A stretch of 18,087 nucleotides of DNA from Bacteroidota bacterium (GTDB lineage: Bacteria; Bacteroidota; Bacteroidia; Bacteroidales; Paludibacteraceae): the NCBI GenBank assembly GCA_022709605.1, contig JAKLIM010000025.1:1-18087 (forward strand), in the 5' to 3' direction. This document shows positions 7,701 to 13,713 of this stretch, one piece after another. The notes below the pieces were generated by a model. That model saw nothing but the letters and a program-made list of their open reading frames with translations, made no database searches and had not been told where the DNA came from. Every line of letters starts with the position of its first letter. Positions within the stretch are counted from its first letter, which is position 1. The translations under genes were made by a program, and so were the position numbers.

Positions 7701-9821
7701 ATTGGTGCAAATCTTTTTCCGGATTATGCCCTCGAAAATCATAATTTTTTCCATACTTCTTATTTAAATGTTCCTATTCAGGAATTATCTGAATCATTAT
7801 TAGCATACAAAGCAGTTCAAAATCAGACGAATCCTGTATTTCAAATTCCTCAATCATTGAAACATAATGTGTGGAATGTGTGGAACTCTATGTTGAAAGA
7901 ATTTATTCTCCCCGATGGTATATTGGCTATGCCGAACGGAAATGACTGGTCGATGTATATTTACGATGAACTGGGAACTTATTCGGCACTGGCGGCCATT
8001 TATCGTGATCCGGATGCTTTGATGCTTGAAAGCATGGTGTTGCAGTGGGCTAAAATTCGTCAGGCAACTACATCAGATGGATCATTTCTTTTAAATCCGG
8101 ATGTAGCCGAAAGACGTATGGCTGTTACCGCCCGCCGACTAGTTTTTGCTCATTTGTATCACGATTATTTCCCAACCACGGATATGGTTGCCACTAAATG
8201 GAGCGATTTCAGCTCAGCCCATGAAACAACCAAATATCTGCCATACAGCGGCATTATCCGAAGTAATAATAAGGATCGTTACACTACTTTTTCGTGGTTT
8301 CAGTCGGCTGATGCTTCCTATAAATCGTATATGGGCATGGTTTCGCCTAATTCGCCCAATTTCAGCAATATTGTATTTCCATACAAATCTGTAAATACAG
8401 GTAACTTTACAGGATATATCGATGTAAGCGGCTATACCCGAAATGCTTCATTTGTTTCAAGCACTTTTGCTATGTATCCCAAAAGCTTCTCTACTACCGG
8501 TCGACTAAGCGTTACCGGCGGCAGTGTCAACAAATACCTGTCATTTTATTCAACACCTGGTAATGCTGTTATTTATCACGAAGATATGACCGGAGCTGTA
8601 GCAGGCACGATGACAAAAGATGGCGGTTTATTACTCGGAATTACGACGGATGTATTGACAAAAGTTTCGAGAACGCTATACGGTGAAACAGGTAGTGTTT
8701 CGTCGAACGGAGATGGATTAAGCACGTTGAGCGGCAATTGGGTGAATGTGGATAATGTGCTGGGAATGGTTGTTGACGGTGGTAGCGGAATTGCATTCGG
8801 CGAAAAAGAACTGGTCACATCGGTTTCGGTTTCGAAATTGTATGGTTCTTATTCTTCAGCTTCCAAAGCATTTACTTCGGGCGAAACTTTCTCTTCTCGC
8901 TCGGCCATTGTATATTCGGGAGTCAATTCTTCAACGACACAATCATTGGCTTCTAAAGCAAAATATCCGGCTGTGGCTACCGGTTGGAAAGCTACAGCAG
9001 CTGAAGATCCGGATGGAAAAAGATATTTGCTGATGTCGAATTTCAGATCAACTGTTTCGTCGCCGGTAACATTATCATTTCCGCAAGGCGCACCGGTGTT
9101 CGATCGGGTTACAACCATAAACGGAACAAGTGGTACTGCCACATTTAATACCATGACAAATACTGCATCGGTAAACGAACTTTATATATACGTTGATGCC
9201 GGAACTGCAACTTTGAAAGCCGTTCAGGGCGAAAACCCGTATTCGGTTTATATTAAAAATGAAAATGCTTCGGCTACTACAGCCATTGTATCTATTTGGT
9301 CGAACGGAAGTTACCAGACATTGAGCACAAATATCCCGGCCAATAATTGTCAGTTGGTTCAGGTCAGCAATACCGTTTTAACATCACAAAATGCTACTTT
9401 CCCCGAGGGTTATCGTAATGTGAGTCGTGGAAAACATGTGATTGCCGATGATCAATGGCCCGAAAATTTCCCATACTCAGTTATTGATGAAATTGACAGC
9501 ACGTATTACAAATCGCTCACTTTACCCACGGTTTCGAGTCCTAAAAATGTAACCATCAGGCTGTGGAGTCTTAATGCATGTAATAAAGTGAATATAAAAT
9601 CGGTTGCAGGTATTGGTCCAAAAGATATCAACATTCAGGTTTCGAATGATGGCAATACGTTTACAACCGTTGCTTCAACCCAGTTATCCGATTCGAATGA
9701 TTGGCAAACCGTGAATTTTCCTGAATCGGATGCTAAATATTTCCGTATCAGAGTAACTTCATCGTATGGCACTCAACATGTGGGCATCAATGAAATTCAG
9801 CTTTTCGGCTATCCTAAATAA
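4800..9821 (+). CDS. Large secreted modular polysaccharide-active protein (lyase/glycosidase-like, family not assigned)
   Basis: Exported 1673-residue protein, probably a carbohydrate-degrading enzyme. Residues 1-20 are a signal peptide, with cleavage likely before Gln21. Then, in order: a LamG/concanavalin-like domain (~24-230; 'FTVEMWVKP', 'YDEVRIWNTART'); a cadherin-like beta-sandwich (~238-320; 'ATLSAINLS'); a Cys- and Trp-rich beta region (~325-495); an Ig-like Bacteroidota module (~497-590); a galactose-binding-like CBM (~600-735); a helical region of alpha/alpha-toroid type (~745-1130; 'WESAMW', 'EENGWDTNILAI', 'ENHNFFHTSY'); a beta-sandwich (~1135-1475); and a C-terminal F5/8 type C (discoidin) domain (~1535-1672). 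Toroid plus beta-sandwich is the architecture of many polysaccharide lyases, and 'ENHNFFHTSY' recalls heparinase II/III-like motifs, but I cannot place it in a named family and the catalytic residues are not identified. No T9SS tail is visible. The SUMF1-fold gene follows 29 bases later. Confidence 0.7.
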   Translation: MKKLLLTLLLVAGLTHFVHSQSGYALSLPGGTGATSTSSLAIPALNTIINAFPFTVEMWVKPNAYVSYGGFWVDRSGSINSVQFDNNALAYLRCDFNANSRFITSLTNAKPTVGAWNHISMIVRADSVLIELNGTYYKTLNTATSWTSTFFSNISYVGSDPGAAGRNVAGLYDEVRIWNTARTPAQIEASKSTVLAGNEPGLVAYYNFNAQNANDITANAKNATSNGGTYTFIPSTANDATLSAINLSCGVLDKDFASATTTYTAYVPPTCISATVTGVKSQSGANLTNSPAEISASTPTTTMTCTSSDGTATKNYTVNYSKTTINDWDANGATGNRSYSNLWGWNCSNSTTCWSLANSTGSACRFNDVTSGWTFNGAAWTGRDLYIRWDGVGATSTSSVFSYPLYLEGCQTYTLKFKYSWANNATVPTLNAAIATDINGSAPIASGDFTCSTTKQLFQEGTLTFNPSATGVYYFTIKANTAALCAVADLSMSKVTTSSLSTSVTTLSFDDINATRTFIINGNALTDSVKLKAPAGIILSKYGFSAAEVQCGASVTATYNKTTQITNQPLTVASGSSFTQIITISGISGDVTCYTPLYADKVNLMIDPFINNIANFSGWGTFGTDTNAGVPFCGASCGKITTSGSLDYNLTLKPYTKYRMRAMVKSVGGTFQLGVAKYDGSAADVVNVFDTQGVWSCVELNFNTGATVTGALTFFNNYQKTGTTGYIDNWELYEVGTIEGSSADISLDQISESDVKSTLREMLSKHLPYAESQYKAAGYFGNGQSVEHGARTNADYALVYSFIYKKAQDQSLPNGLSFETVKQHALAAIRYSYKTHTANKVIQCTNGVYWGLVWESAMWCTSTAYASWLMWDDLTATDKAYIKAMVMAEANYKLSTPITNAVNSDTKAEENGWDTNILAIVSAMFPEEKNAEAWTYRCKQYAMNTYSTGSDLYNYKVTDGKYVRDWHIGANLFPDYALENHNFFHTSYLNVPIQELSESLLAYKAVQNQTNPVFQIPQSLKHNVWNVWNSMLKEFILPDGILAMPNGNDWSMYIYDELGTYSALAAIYRDPDALMLESMVLQWAKIRQATTSDGSFLLNPDVAERRMAVTARRLVFAHLYHDYFPTTDMVATKWSDFSSAHETTKYLPYSGIIRSNNKDRYTTFSWFQSADASYKSYMGMVSPNSPNFSNIVFPYKSVNTGNFTGYIDVSGYTRNASFVSSTFAMYPKSFSTTGRLSVTGGSVNKYLSFYSTPGNAVIYHEDMTGAVAGTMTKDGGLLLGITTDVLTKVSRTLYGETGSVSSNGDGLSTLSGNWVNVDNVLGMVVDGGSGIAFGEKELVTSVSVSKLYGSYSSASKAFTSGETFSSRSAIVYSGVNSSTTQSLASKAKYPAVATGWKATAAEDPDGKRYLLMSNFRSTVSSPVTLSFPQGAPVFDRVTTINGTSGTATFNTMTNTASVNELYIYVDAGTATLKAVQGENPYSVYIKNENASATTAIVSIWSNGSYQTLSTNIPANNCQLVQVSNTVLTSQNATFPEGYRNVSRGKHVIADDQWPENFPYSVIDEIDSTYYKSLTLPTVSSPKNVTIRLWSLNACNKVNIKSVAGIGPKDINIQVSNDGNTFTTVASTQLSDSNDWQTVNFPESDAKYFRIRVTSSYGTQHVGINEIQLFGYPK

Positions 9822-9850
9822 ATGTTTGTTGAACGAATTAATAGAGAAAA

Positions 9851-10897
9851 ATGAAAAAACATATAGTTATATGCCTGTTATTTTTGGGGCTACAAGCAAA
9901 AGCACAAATTGAAACAACCGATTTTACTGAAGTTACCGGAAGTAGTTTCACGATGGGAAACTCGTCGTACACGCGCGAATCGCCGGTAAGAACCATTACT
10001 GTTTCCACATTTTACATGACCAAAAACGCAGTAACAAATGCGCAATATGCTTCTTTCCTTAATCAATACGGAAGTCAGACAGTAAAAGCAGGCGAATATG
10101 CAGGTAAAACCCTGTTCGTAACCGATAGTTGGGGAATAGCCAACGATAACGGCACATGGAAAGCCGCAACAGGATATGAAAATTATCCGGCAATAAAAAT
10201 TACCTGGTACGGCGCTAATGAATTTTGTAAATACTATAACGGACGCTTGCCAACCGAAGCAGAATGGGAATATGCAGCAAAAGGAGGTAAAAATAAAAAC
10301 GCATTTACTTACAGTGGAAGCAACACGGCTACAGCGGTTGCCTGGTTTTACGATAATTCCGGTCATACAAACAAAGCAGTAGGCACTAAAACGGCCAATT
10401 CGATCGGTTTATTCGACATGAGTGGAAATGTTTATCAATGGTGCTCCGACTGGTTTGGACGATACAACGATGTAAACACAAGCGGAGGTACCGACACTTC
10501 AGGACCAGAAACGGGTGTTTCGAAAGTAATTCGCGGAGGTTACCGTTCGTTGGGTACAACCGATTTGCATCTCACGCATCGCGAAAGTTTATCGCCCGAC
10601 GAAAGTGCAAATTTTGTTGGATTCAGGATGGTAAAAAGTACCCTTACTACTGTAGCGTCCGATTATTTGAACGAAATAAAAGTGTATCCAAACCCTGTAA
10701 CCGATATTCTCAGGATAGATGCACCGGATGAAATTAAAAATGTGGAGATAATTGATGTGAATGGCAGAAAAATATTCATCTCAACCGGAAATAAAAAAGA
10801 ATTCCAATTGAAAGATTATGCCGCCGGTATCTATTTTGTGAAAATTGATACATCATCAAAAACTGAAATTCAGAAAATCAGGATTGAGAATAATTAA
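9851..10897 (+). CDS. Secreted SUMF1/FGE-fold protein with T9SS sorting domain
   Basis: 348 residues. A signal peptide (1-18) precedes a formylglycine-generating-enzyme-like domain (~25-262), shown by 'GRLPTEAEWEYAAKGG' (131-146), 'GLFDMSGNVYQWCSDWFG' (186-203), 'RGG' (228-230) and 'GFRM' (257-260). Residues ~276-347 form a type A T9SS C-terminal sorting domain ('KVYPNPVTDILRID'), so the protein is expected to cross the outer membrane and be released or anchored at the surface. In true aerobic FGE the stretch after RGGS carries the copper-binding catalytic cysteines; here 'RGGYRSLGTTDLHLTHRES' has none, so sulfatase activation is unlikely. Possible roles are structural, glycan-binding or an unrelated enzymatic use of the fold. 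It lies 29 bases after the large secreted protein and probably shares its transcript. Confidence 0.85.
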   Translation: MKKHIVICLLFLGLQAKAQIETTDFTEVTGSSFTMGNSSYTRESPVRTITVSTFYMTKNAVTNAQYASFLNQYGSQTVKAGEYAGKTLFVTDSWGIANDNGTWKAATGYENYPAIKITWYGANEFCKYYNGRLPTEAEWEYAAKGGKNKNAFTYSGSNTATAVAWFYDNSGHTNKAVGTKTANSIGLFDMSGNVYQWCSDWFGRYNDVNTSGGTDTSGPETGVSKVIRGGYRSLGTTDLHLTHRESLSPDESANFVGFRMVKSTLTTVASDYLNEIKVYPNPVTDILRIDAPDEIKNVEIIDVNGRKIFISTGNKKEFQLKDYAAGIYFVKIDTSSKTEIQKIRIENN

Positions 10898-11061
10898 AAT
10901 TTTTCACTCAATAAATAATTTTAATAACCAGCAAATAAAATACTTACAAGAAAATAATGTTGTATTATTATTAGCGATCAAAGAAAAAGAAGAGCGCGGT
11001 TGAATTATGATCATTGAATTGTCAGAAAATTTTCTAAATACCAAAACTTAGCTGTTTAATG
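10898..11061. other. AT-rich spacer leading into the tandem repeats
   Basis: No gene is seen. An all-AT 9-bp inverted repeat (10893-10901 with 10917-10925) overlaps the preceding stop codon but lacks a T tract, so it is a poor terminator. A perfect 12-bp palindrome AGAAAATTTTCT at 11024-11035 lies one repeat length (41 bases) before the first clear repeat unit, and 11021-11061 may be a decayed extra unit. Confidence 0.45.
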
Positions 11062-11307
11062 CTTCTGAAAATTTCTGAAGCACAAAACAGAGCCGCATAG
11101 CCCTTCTGAAAATTTCTGAAGCATTAAACACGGATGCATAGCCCTTCTGAAAATTTCTGAAGCATAAAACACGGACGCTTGGACCTTCTGAAAATTTCTT
11201 AAGCACAAAACAGAGCCGCATAGCCCTTCTGAAATTTTCTGAAGCATTAAACACGGATGCTTGGACCTTCTGAAAATTTCTTTAGCATTAAACAGGGATG
11301 CTTGGTG
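11062..11307. repeat. Six tandem copies of a 41-bp repeat
   Basis: Units start at 11062, 11103, 11144, 11185, 11226 and 11267, each exactly 41 bp with no spacer. Each begins with the near-palindrome CTTCTGAAAATTTCTGAAG (variants in units 4-6), perfect apart from two symmetric T. The second half varies: units 1 and 4 share 'CACAAAACAGAGCCGCATAGC', while units 2, 3, 5 and 6 carry versions of 'CATTAAACACGGATGC'. In unit 5 this half forms a perfect AAGCAT/ATGCTT stem. The 1-4, 2-5, 3-6 likeness hints that a three-unit block was duplicated. Forty-one is not a multiple of three, and the minus-strand reading frames through the array cycle through the unit, so coding is unlikely. Decayed units may flank both ends. 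Confidence 0.92.
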
Positions 11308-11499
11308 TCTCAGAAAACCAAATAGCTTTGATTAGCAGCATTTTAATCAGATTAATCTGCTATCGGCAGTAAACCAACGTTCCGACTGTATCGGAAGAGG
11401 GTAATTGAAAATTACGATCACTCCACTTTCTTATTATAAGAACCCAAAGATCAGCGAATTTAATTGTAATCCGCTTACTTTCAAATGAAAATAATATTT
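11308..11499. other. Hairpin-rich intergenic stretch after the repeats
   Basis: No gene is seen. It holds a 10-bp palindrome AGATTAATCT (11349-11358), a 6-bp stem TTCCGA/TCGGAA with a 5-nt loop (11380-11396) and a 6-bp stem GTAATT/AATTAC with a GAA loop (11401-11415). None is followed by a T tract. It may be remnant mobile DNA or an untranslated RNA; nothing identifies it. Confidence 0.4.
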
Positions 11500-11508
11500 T
11501 ATATTTGC
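11500..11508 (+). promoter_or_regulatory. Promoter -7 box upstream of the small membrane protein gene
   Basis: TATATTTG (11500-11507) plus C matches the Bacteroidota -7 consensus. There is no clear -33 TTTG near 11474. Transcription from here would start near 11515 and give a ~200-nt leader before the ATG at 11720. Confidence 0.5.
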
Positions 11509-11514
11509 AAAAGT

Positions 11515-11640
11515 TATTGATTCTGGGTATAGGATTAATACCCAGAAAGCTTTAGGGGAATCATACATTAAGACGGGAGAAAACAATTTCCGTCATTTGT
11601 ACATTTAATCAGCATAACAAGCTGGACTGATGATCATTTC
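11515..11640 (+). other. Structured leader or small RNA candidate
   Basis: Immediately after a -7-like box come three hairpins: a perfect 10-bp stem TTCTGGGTAT/ATACCCAGAA with a 7-nt loop (11521-11547), a GACGG/CCGTC stem extendable by G-U and A-U pairs (11572-11594), and CAGC/GCTG (11610-11624). I do not recognise a known riboswitch or RNA family. It could be the 5' leader of the gene at 11720, a separate small RNA, or chance structure. Confidence 0.3.
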
Positions 11641-11719
11641 CAAATGAATTCAATACTGAAATTTACAATGTTTGTTCTTCTGGTAAAGCTTTTGAAATTT
11701 ATTATTAGAAAATTGTAAT

Positions 11720-12151
11720 ATGAAAAAAAATATAATTCGGATCACAATTATTTTTATAATTATTGTTGGAGGATTTATTACCTATGAATTATATTTAAAA
11801 CGGACACCTGAAAAAATATTGTTAAGTCAATTCGGAATTAGTTTAAAGGGTTATAACTATTCGATAATTTCAAATAAAGAACAATGGGATTATAATGGTG
11901 ATGGTTATTGTTTAATTTTAATAGATCTGGCAAAATTTAGACCTGATGACTTTAAAAACATTGTTAACCCTAACTTCTTAAAGCTACCTATAATCGATAA
12001 AATTGAAACTAACGAAATACCAGAATTTTATCTAAAAGGTCAAAACGGTTATTATCTTTTAGAATTAGAGAAAGAAGATTCCCATGATTTTAAAATATTT
12101 ATAATAAATACTGATACAAAAAAAGCAATTTTATATTATCAAATTATGTGA
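11720..12151 (+). CDS. Hypothetical membrane-anchored protein
   Basis: 143 residues, not recognised. Residues ~5-25 ('IIRITIIFIIIVGGFITYEL') form one transmembrane helix or uncleaved signal anchor after a short Lys-rich start, so the remaining ~118 residues should face the periplasm. The soluble part is rich in Ile, Lys, Asp and Tyr, with 'EQWDYNGDGYCLILIDL' (~50-66) and 'IPEFYLKGQNGYYLLELEKE' as its most distinctive stretches; 'DYNGDG' looks calcium-loop-like, but a single short match is weak. The DNA is notably more AT-rich than the flanking metabolic genes. The ATG at 11720 is the natural start because it opens the membrane helix. The next gene starts 126 bases later on the same strand. 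Confidence 0.7.
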   Translation: MKKNIIRITIIFIIIVGGFITYELYLKRTPEKILLSQFGISLKGYNYSIISNKEQWDYNGDGYCLILIDLAKFRPDDFKNIVNPNFLKLPIIDKIETNEIPEFYLKGQNGYYLLELEKEDSHDFKIFIINTDTKKAILYYQIM

Positions 12152-12277
12152 TATAATCAGTCTTGTAGTAGAATAATACATCACAATTGGATAGATTAAA
12201 ACTCATCTATAAACAAGAGAATCTGTACTTTTATTTAGCATTTCCAAAAAAGACAACAATAATAAAAAGTATCAAAA

Positions 12278-12966
12278 ATGGAAAAAGGAATAATTTATAT
12301 AGTCGGTTTTATAATAATATTTGGTATTATTATTTTTGTTGTTTTTACTTTAATAGAAAAAACCTTGTAAAAAGAAAACTTAAAAAAGCAGTTGGGCTGA
12401 AGATTTATAATTTCAAAAACGGAGATATTGCCAAGGTTGCAGGGAAAGTGGAATTAGTTGGCGAGCCTCTTATTGCGCCATTGTCGGGTCGTAAATGTGC
12501 TCATTATCAAGTATTAGTGGAGGAATTAGTATCTACAGGTAAAAGTTCGCATTGGCACACTTTAATAAAGGATGAAAAAGTTGTGAAATTCGTTATCAGA
12601 GATGGCCGTTACAGTGCATTCGTAAACTACGGAGAGATTAAAAGTTACCTCGTCGAAGACAGGTTATATAAATCGGGATTCAGACATGATGCAACCCCTG
12701 AATTGGAACAATATCTTTACAATCATGGAAGAAAAAGTGTTGGAATACTGGGGTTAAATAAAACGATTCGGTACAGGGAAGGGATACTGGAAGAAGGCGA
12801 ATCGATAGCAGTTGCAGGCAGAGGCGAATGGAAAAATGCAAGTGACTTGCAATTGCCCGATTCTTACTACAAAGTATTGTTTATTGATTCTACCGGCGAT
12901 GATCCTGTTTATTTGACTGATGATCCTAAAACTGTCAAAAACACATATCCGGAAATGTTTAGTTAG
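12278..12966 (+). CDS. GIDE-domain membrane protein, reading frame broken at an A6 run
   Basis: The ATG at 12278 opens a frame encoding a 30-residue peptide with a membrane helix ('GIIYIVGFIIIFGIIIFVVF') that stops at 12368-12370. The rest of the protein continues one frame back (the -1 frame). Joining them at the six A of 12357-12362 gives 'LIEK' then 'NLVKRKLKKAVG' and a 229-residue product ending at the TAG at 12966. The soluble part ('GEPLIAPLSGRKCAHYQVLVEE', 'GILEEGESIAVAGRGEW') resembles the GIDE domain known from the mitochondrial ligase MUL1 and from bacterial membrane proteins of unclear function; no RING domain is present. The same downstream frame can be opened with a TTG at 12187, but its first ~58 residues look like out-of-frame sequence. 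A one-base deletion, a sequencing error, or -1/transcriptional slippage would all explain the break. Confidence 0.65.
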
Positions 12967-13073
12967 TGGGTTCTGATATTCCACTGAGATTATTCTCATT
13001 ACTTAACTTTTTATTAATTCATTATTTTAAAATTATAAAAATCAACATCATACAGAAAAAACTTTTTATTAAA

Positions 13074-13490
13074 ATGAAAAAAACATTGTATTTATTTTTA
13101 ATTGGATTATTGCTGATTTCGTGTGATGGCAACTTTTCATATCCCGAAGAATTAACCACCAAGCAGGTTTTTAATCTGGAAGTTAAGAGTAACGAATGGG
13201 TGGAATATTCTGACACTGCCGGTTACAGGTATTATTCCCATTACATTGAAATAAATGAAATTACACACAATATTTTCACAAATGGAGCTGTAATTGCTTA
13301 TTTCGATGCCGATAATCGACAACAGGTTTTACCCTACGTCCGTCATTATGGAAAAGTTGGAGGATATTTATGGACACGAACGATAGATTATGACGTTACC
13401 GAAGACGGCGTCACATTCTATGTAACCAATTCTGATTTTGAAGCTGATCCACCTGAAACAATGAATTTTAAGGTTGTGCTTTTATGGTAA
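13074..13490 (+). CDS. Small lipoprotein of unknown function
   Basis: 138 residues. The N-terminus (MKKTLYLFLIGLLLISC) is a signal peptide with lipobox 'LISC' and lipid-acceptor Cys17, followed by 'DGNF', so the protein should be anchored in the envelope. The remaining ~120 residues look like a beta-rich domain: 'VFNLEVKSNEWVEY', 'NGAVIAYF', 'VLPYVRHYG', 'WTRTIDYDVTEDGVTFYV', 'SDFEADPPE'. It recalls small Bacteroidota lipoproteins with the same order of motifs, whose function I do not know. The ATG at 13074 was chosen because it opens the signal peptide; the frame extends upstream to a GTG at 12966, but that lead is low-complexity and overlaps the preceding stop codon. A terminator follows 90 bases after the stop. 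Confidence 0.8.
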   Translation: MKKTLYLFLIGLLLISCDGNFSYPEELTTKQVFNLEVKSNEWVEYSDTAGYRYYSHYIEINEITHNIFTNGAVIAYFDADNRQQVLPYVRHYGKVGGYLWTRTIDYDVTEDGVTFYVTNSDFEADPPETMNFKVVLLW

Positions 13491-13580
13491 TACTTCTCCC
13501 ATGTATGGGCGTAGTACTATGATTGAAAATGTCTTTCAAAAACTATATTTAAATACGTTTATCTTACAAAAGTAAAATTT

Positions 13581-13626
13581 AAATGAAGTACACACGAAAC
13601 AAGTGTACTTCATTTTATGTTTTTTA
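13581..13626 (+). terminator. Rho-independent terminator between the lipoprotein gene and tyrS
   Basis: A perfect 13-bp stem (13581-13593 with 13603-13615; arm AAATGAAGTACAC) with a 9-nt loop, then a broken T tract (TTTT, AT, G, TTTTTT). It separates the small envelope genes from tyrS. Confidence 0.85.
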
Positions 13627-13669
13627 TTGTACCAACCATAAAATACAATCCCAAAAAAATTAAATTTCG

Positions 13670-13678
13670 TATCTTTGC
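13670..13678 (+). promoter_or_regulatory. Promoter -7 box for tyrS
   Basis: TATCTTTG (13670-13677) plus C matches the Bacteroidota -7 consensus, 37 bases before the tyrS ATG. No TTTG is seen at the usual -33 distance. The leader would be ~30 nt, too short for a T-box. Confidence 0.65.
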
Positions 13679-13713
13679 ACTTTCAATTGAACGAATAAAA
13701 CAAAAATACAGAA

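Noticed and set aside
940..10897. A complete polysaccharide utilisation locus for fucoidan
   Set aside because: No SusC/SusD pair, sulfatase, fucosidase, fucose kinase or transporter is present, and an unrelated decarboxylase unit bounded by its own promoter and terminator interrupts the region.
10893..10925. Terminator after the SUMF1-fold gene
   Set aside because: The 9-bp stem is all A/T, has a 15-nt loop and lacks a T tract.
11048..11254. Two overlapping minus-strand ORFs through the tandem repeats
   Set aside because: They arise because a 41-bp repeat stays open in more than one frame; the same peptide pieces appear in different order in both frames, and there is no start context or homology.
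11062..11307. CRISPR array
   Set aside because: The 41-bp units abut with no unique spacers, and no cas gene is present.
12187..12277. TTG start for the GIDE-domain gene
   Set aside because: The first ~58 residues read as out-of-frame sequence; the ATG at 12278 in the neighbouring frame gives a proper membrane helix.
12966..13073. GTG start for the lipoprotein gene
   Set aside because: The ATG at 13074 opens a textbook lipoprotein signal peptide; the upstream lead would bury it and overlaps the previous stop codon.
13491..13516. Imperfect hairpin (CCCAT/ATGGG with outer TACT/AGTA) just after the lipoprotein stop
   Set aside because: The stem has internal mismatches and no T tract; the stronger terminator lies at 13581-13626.
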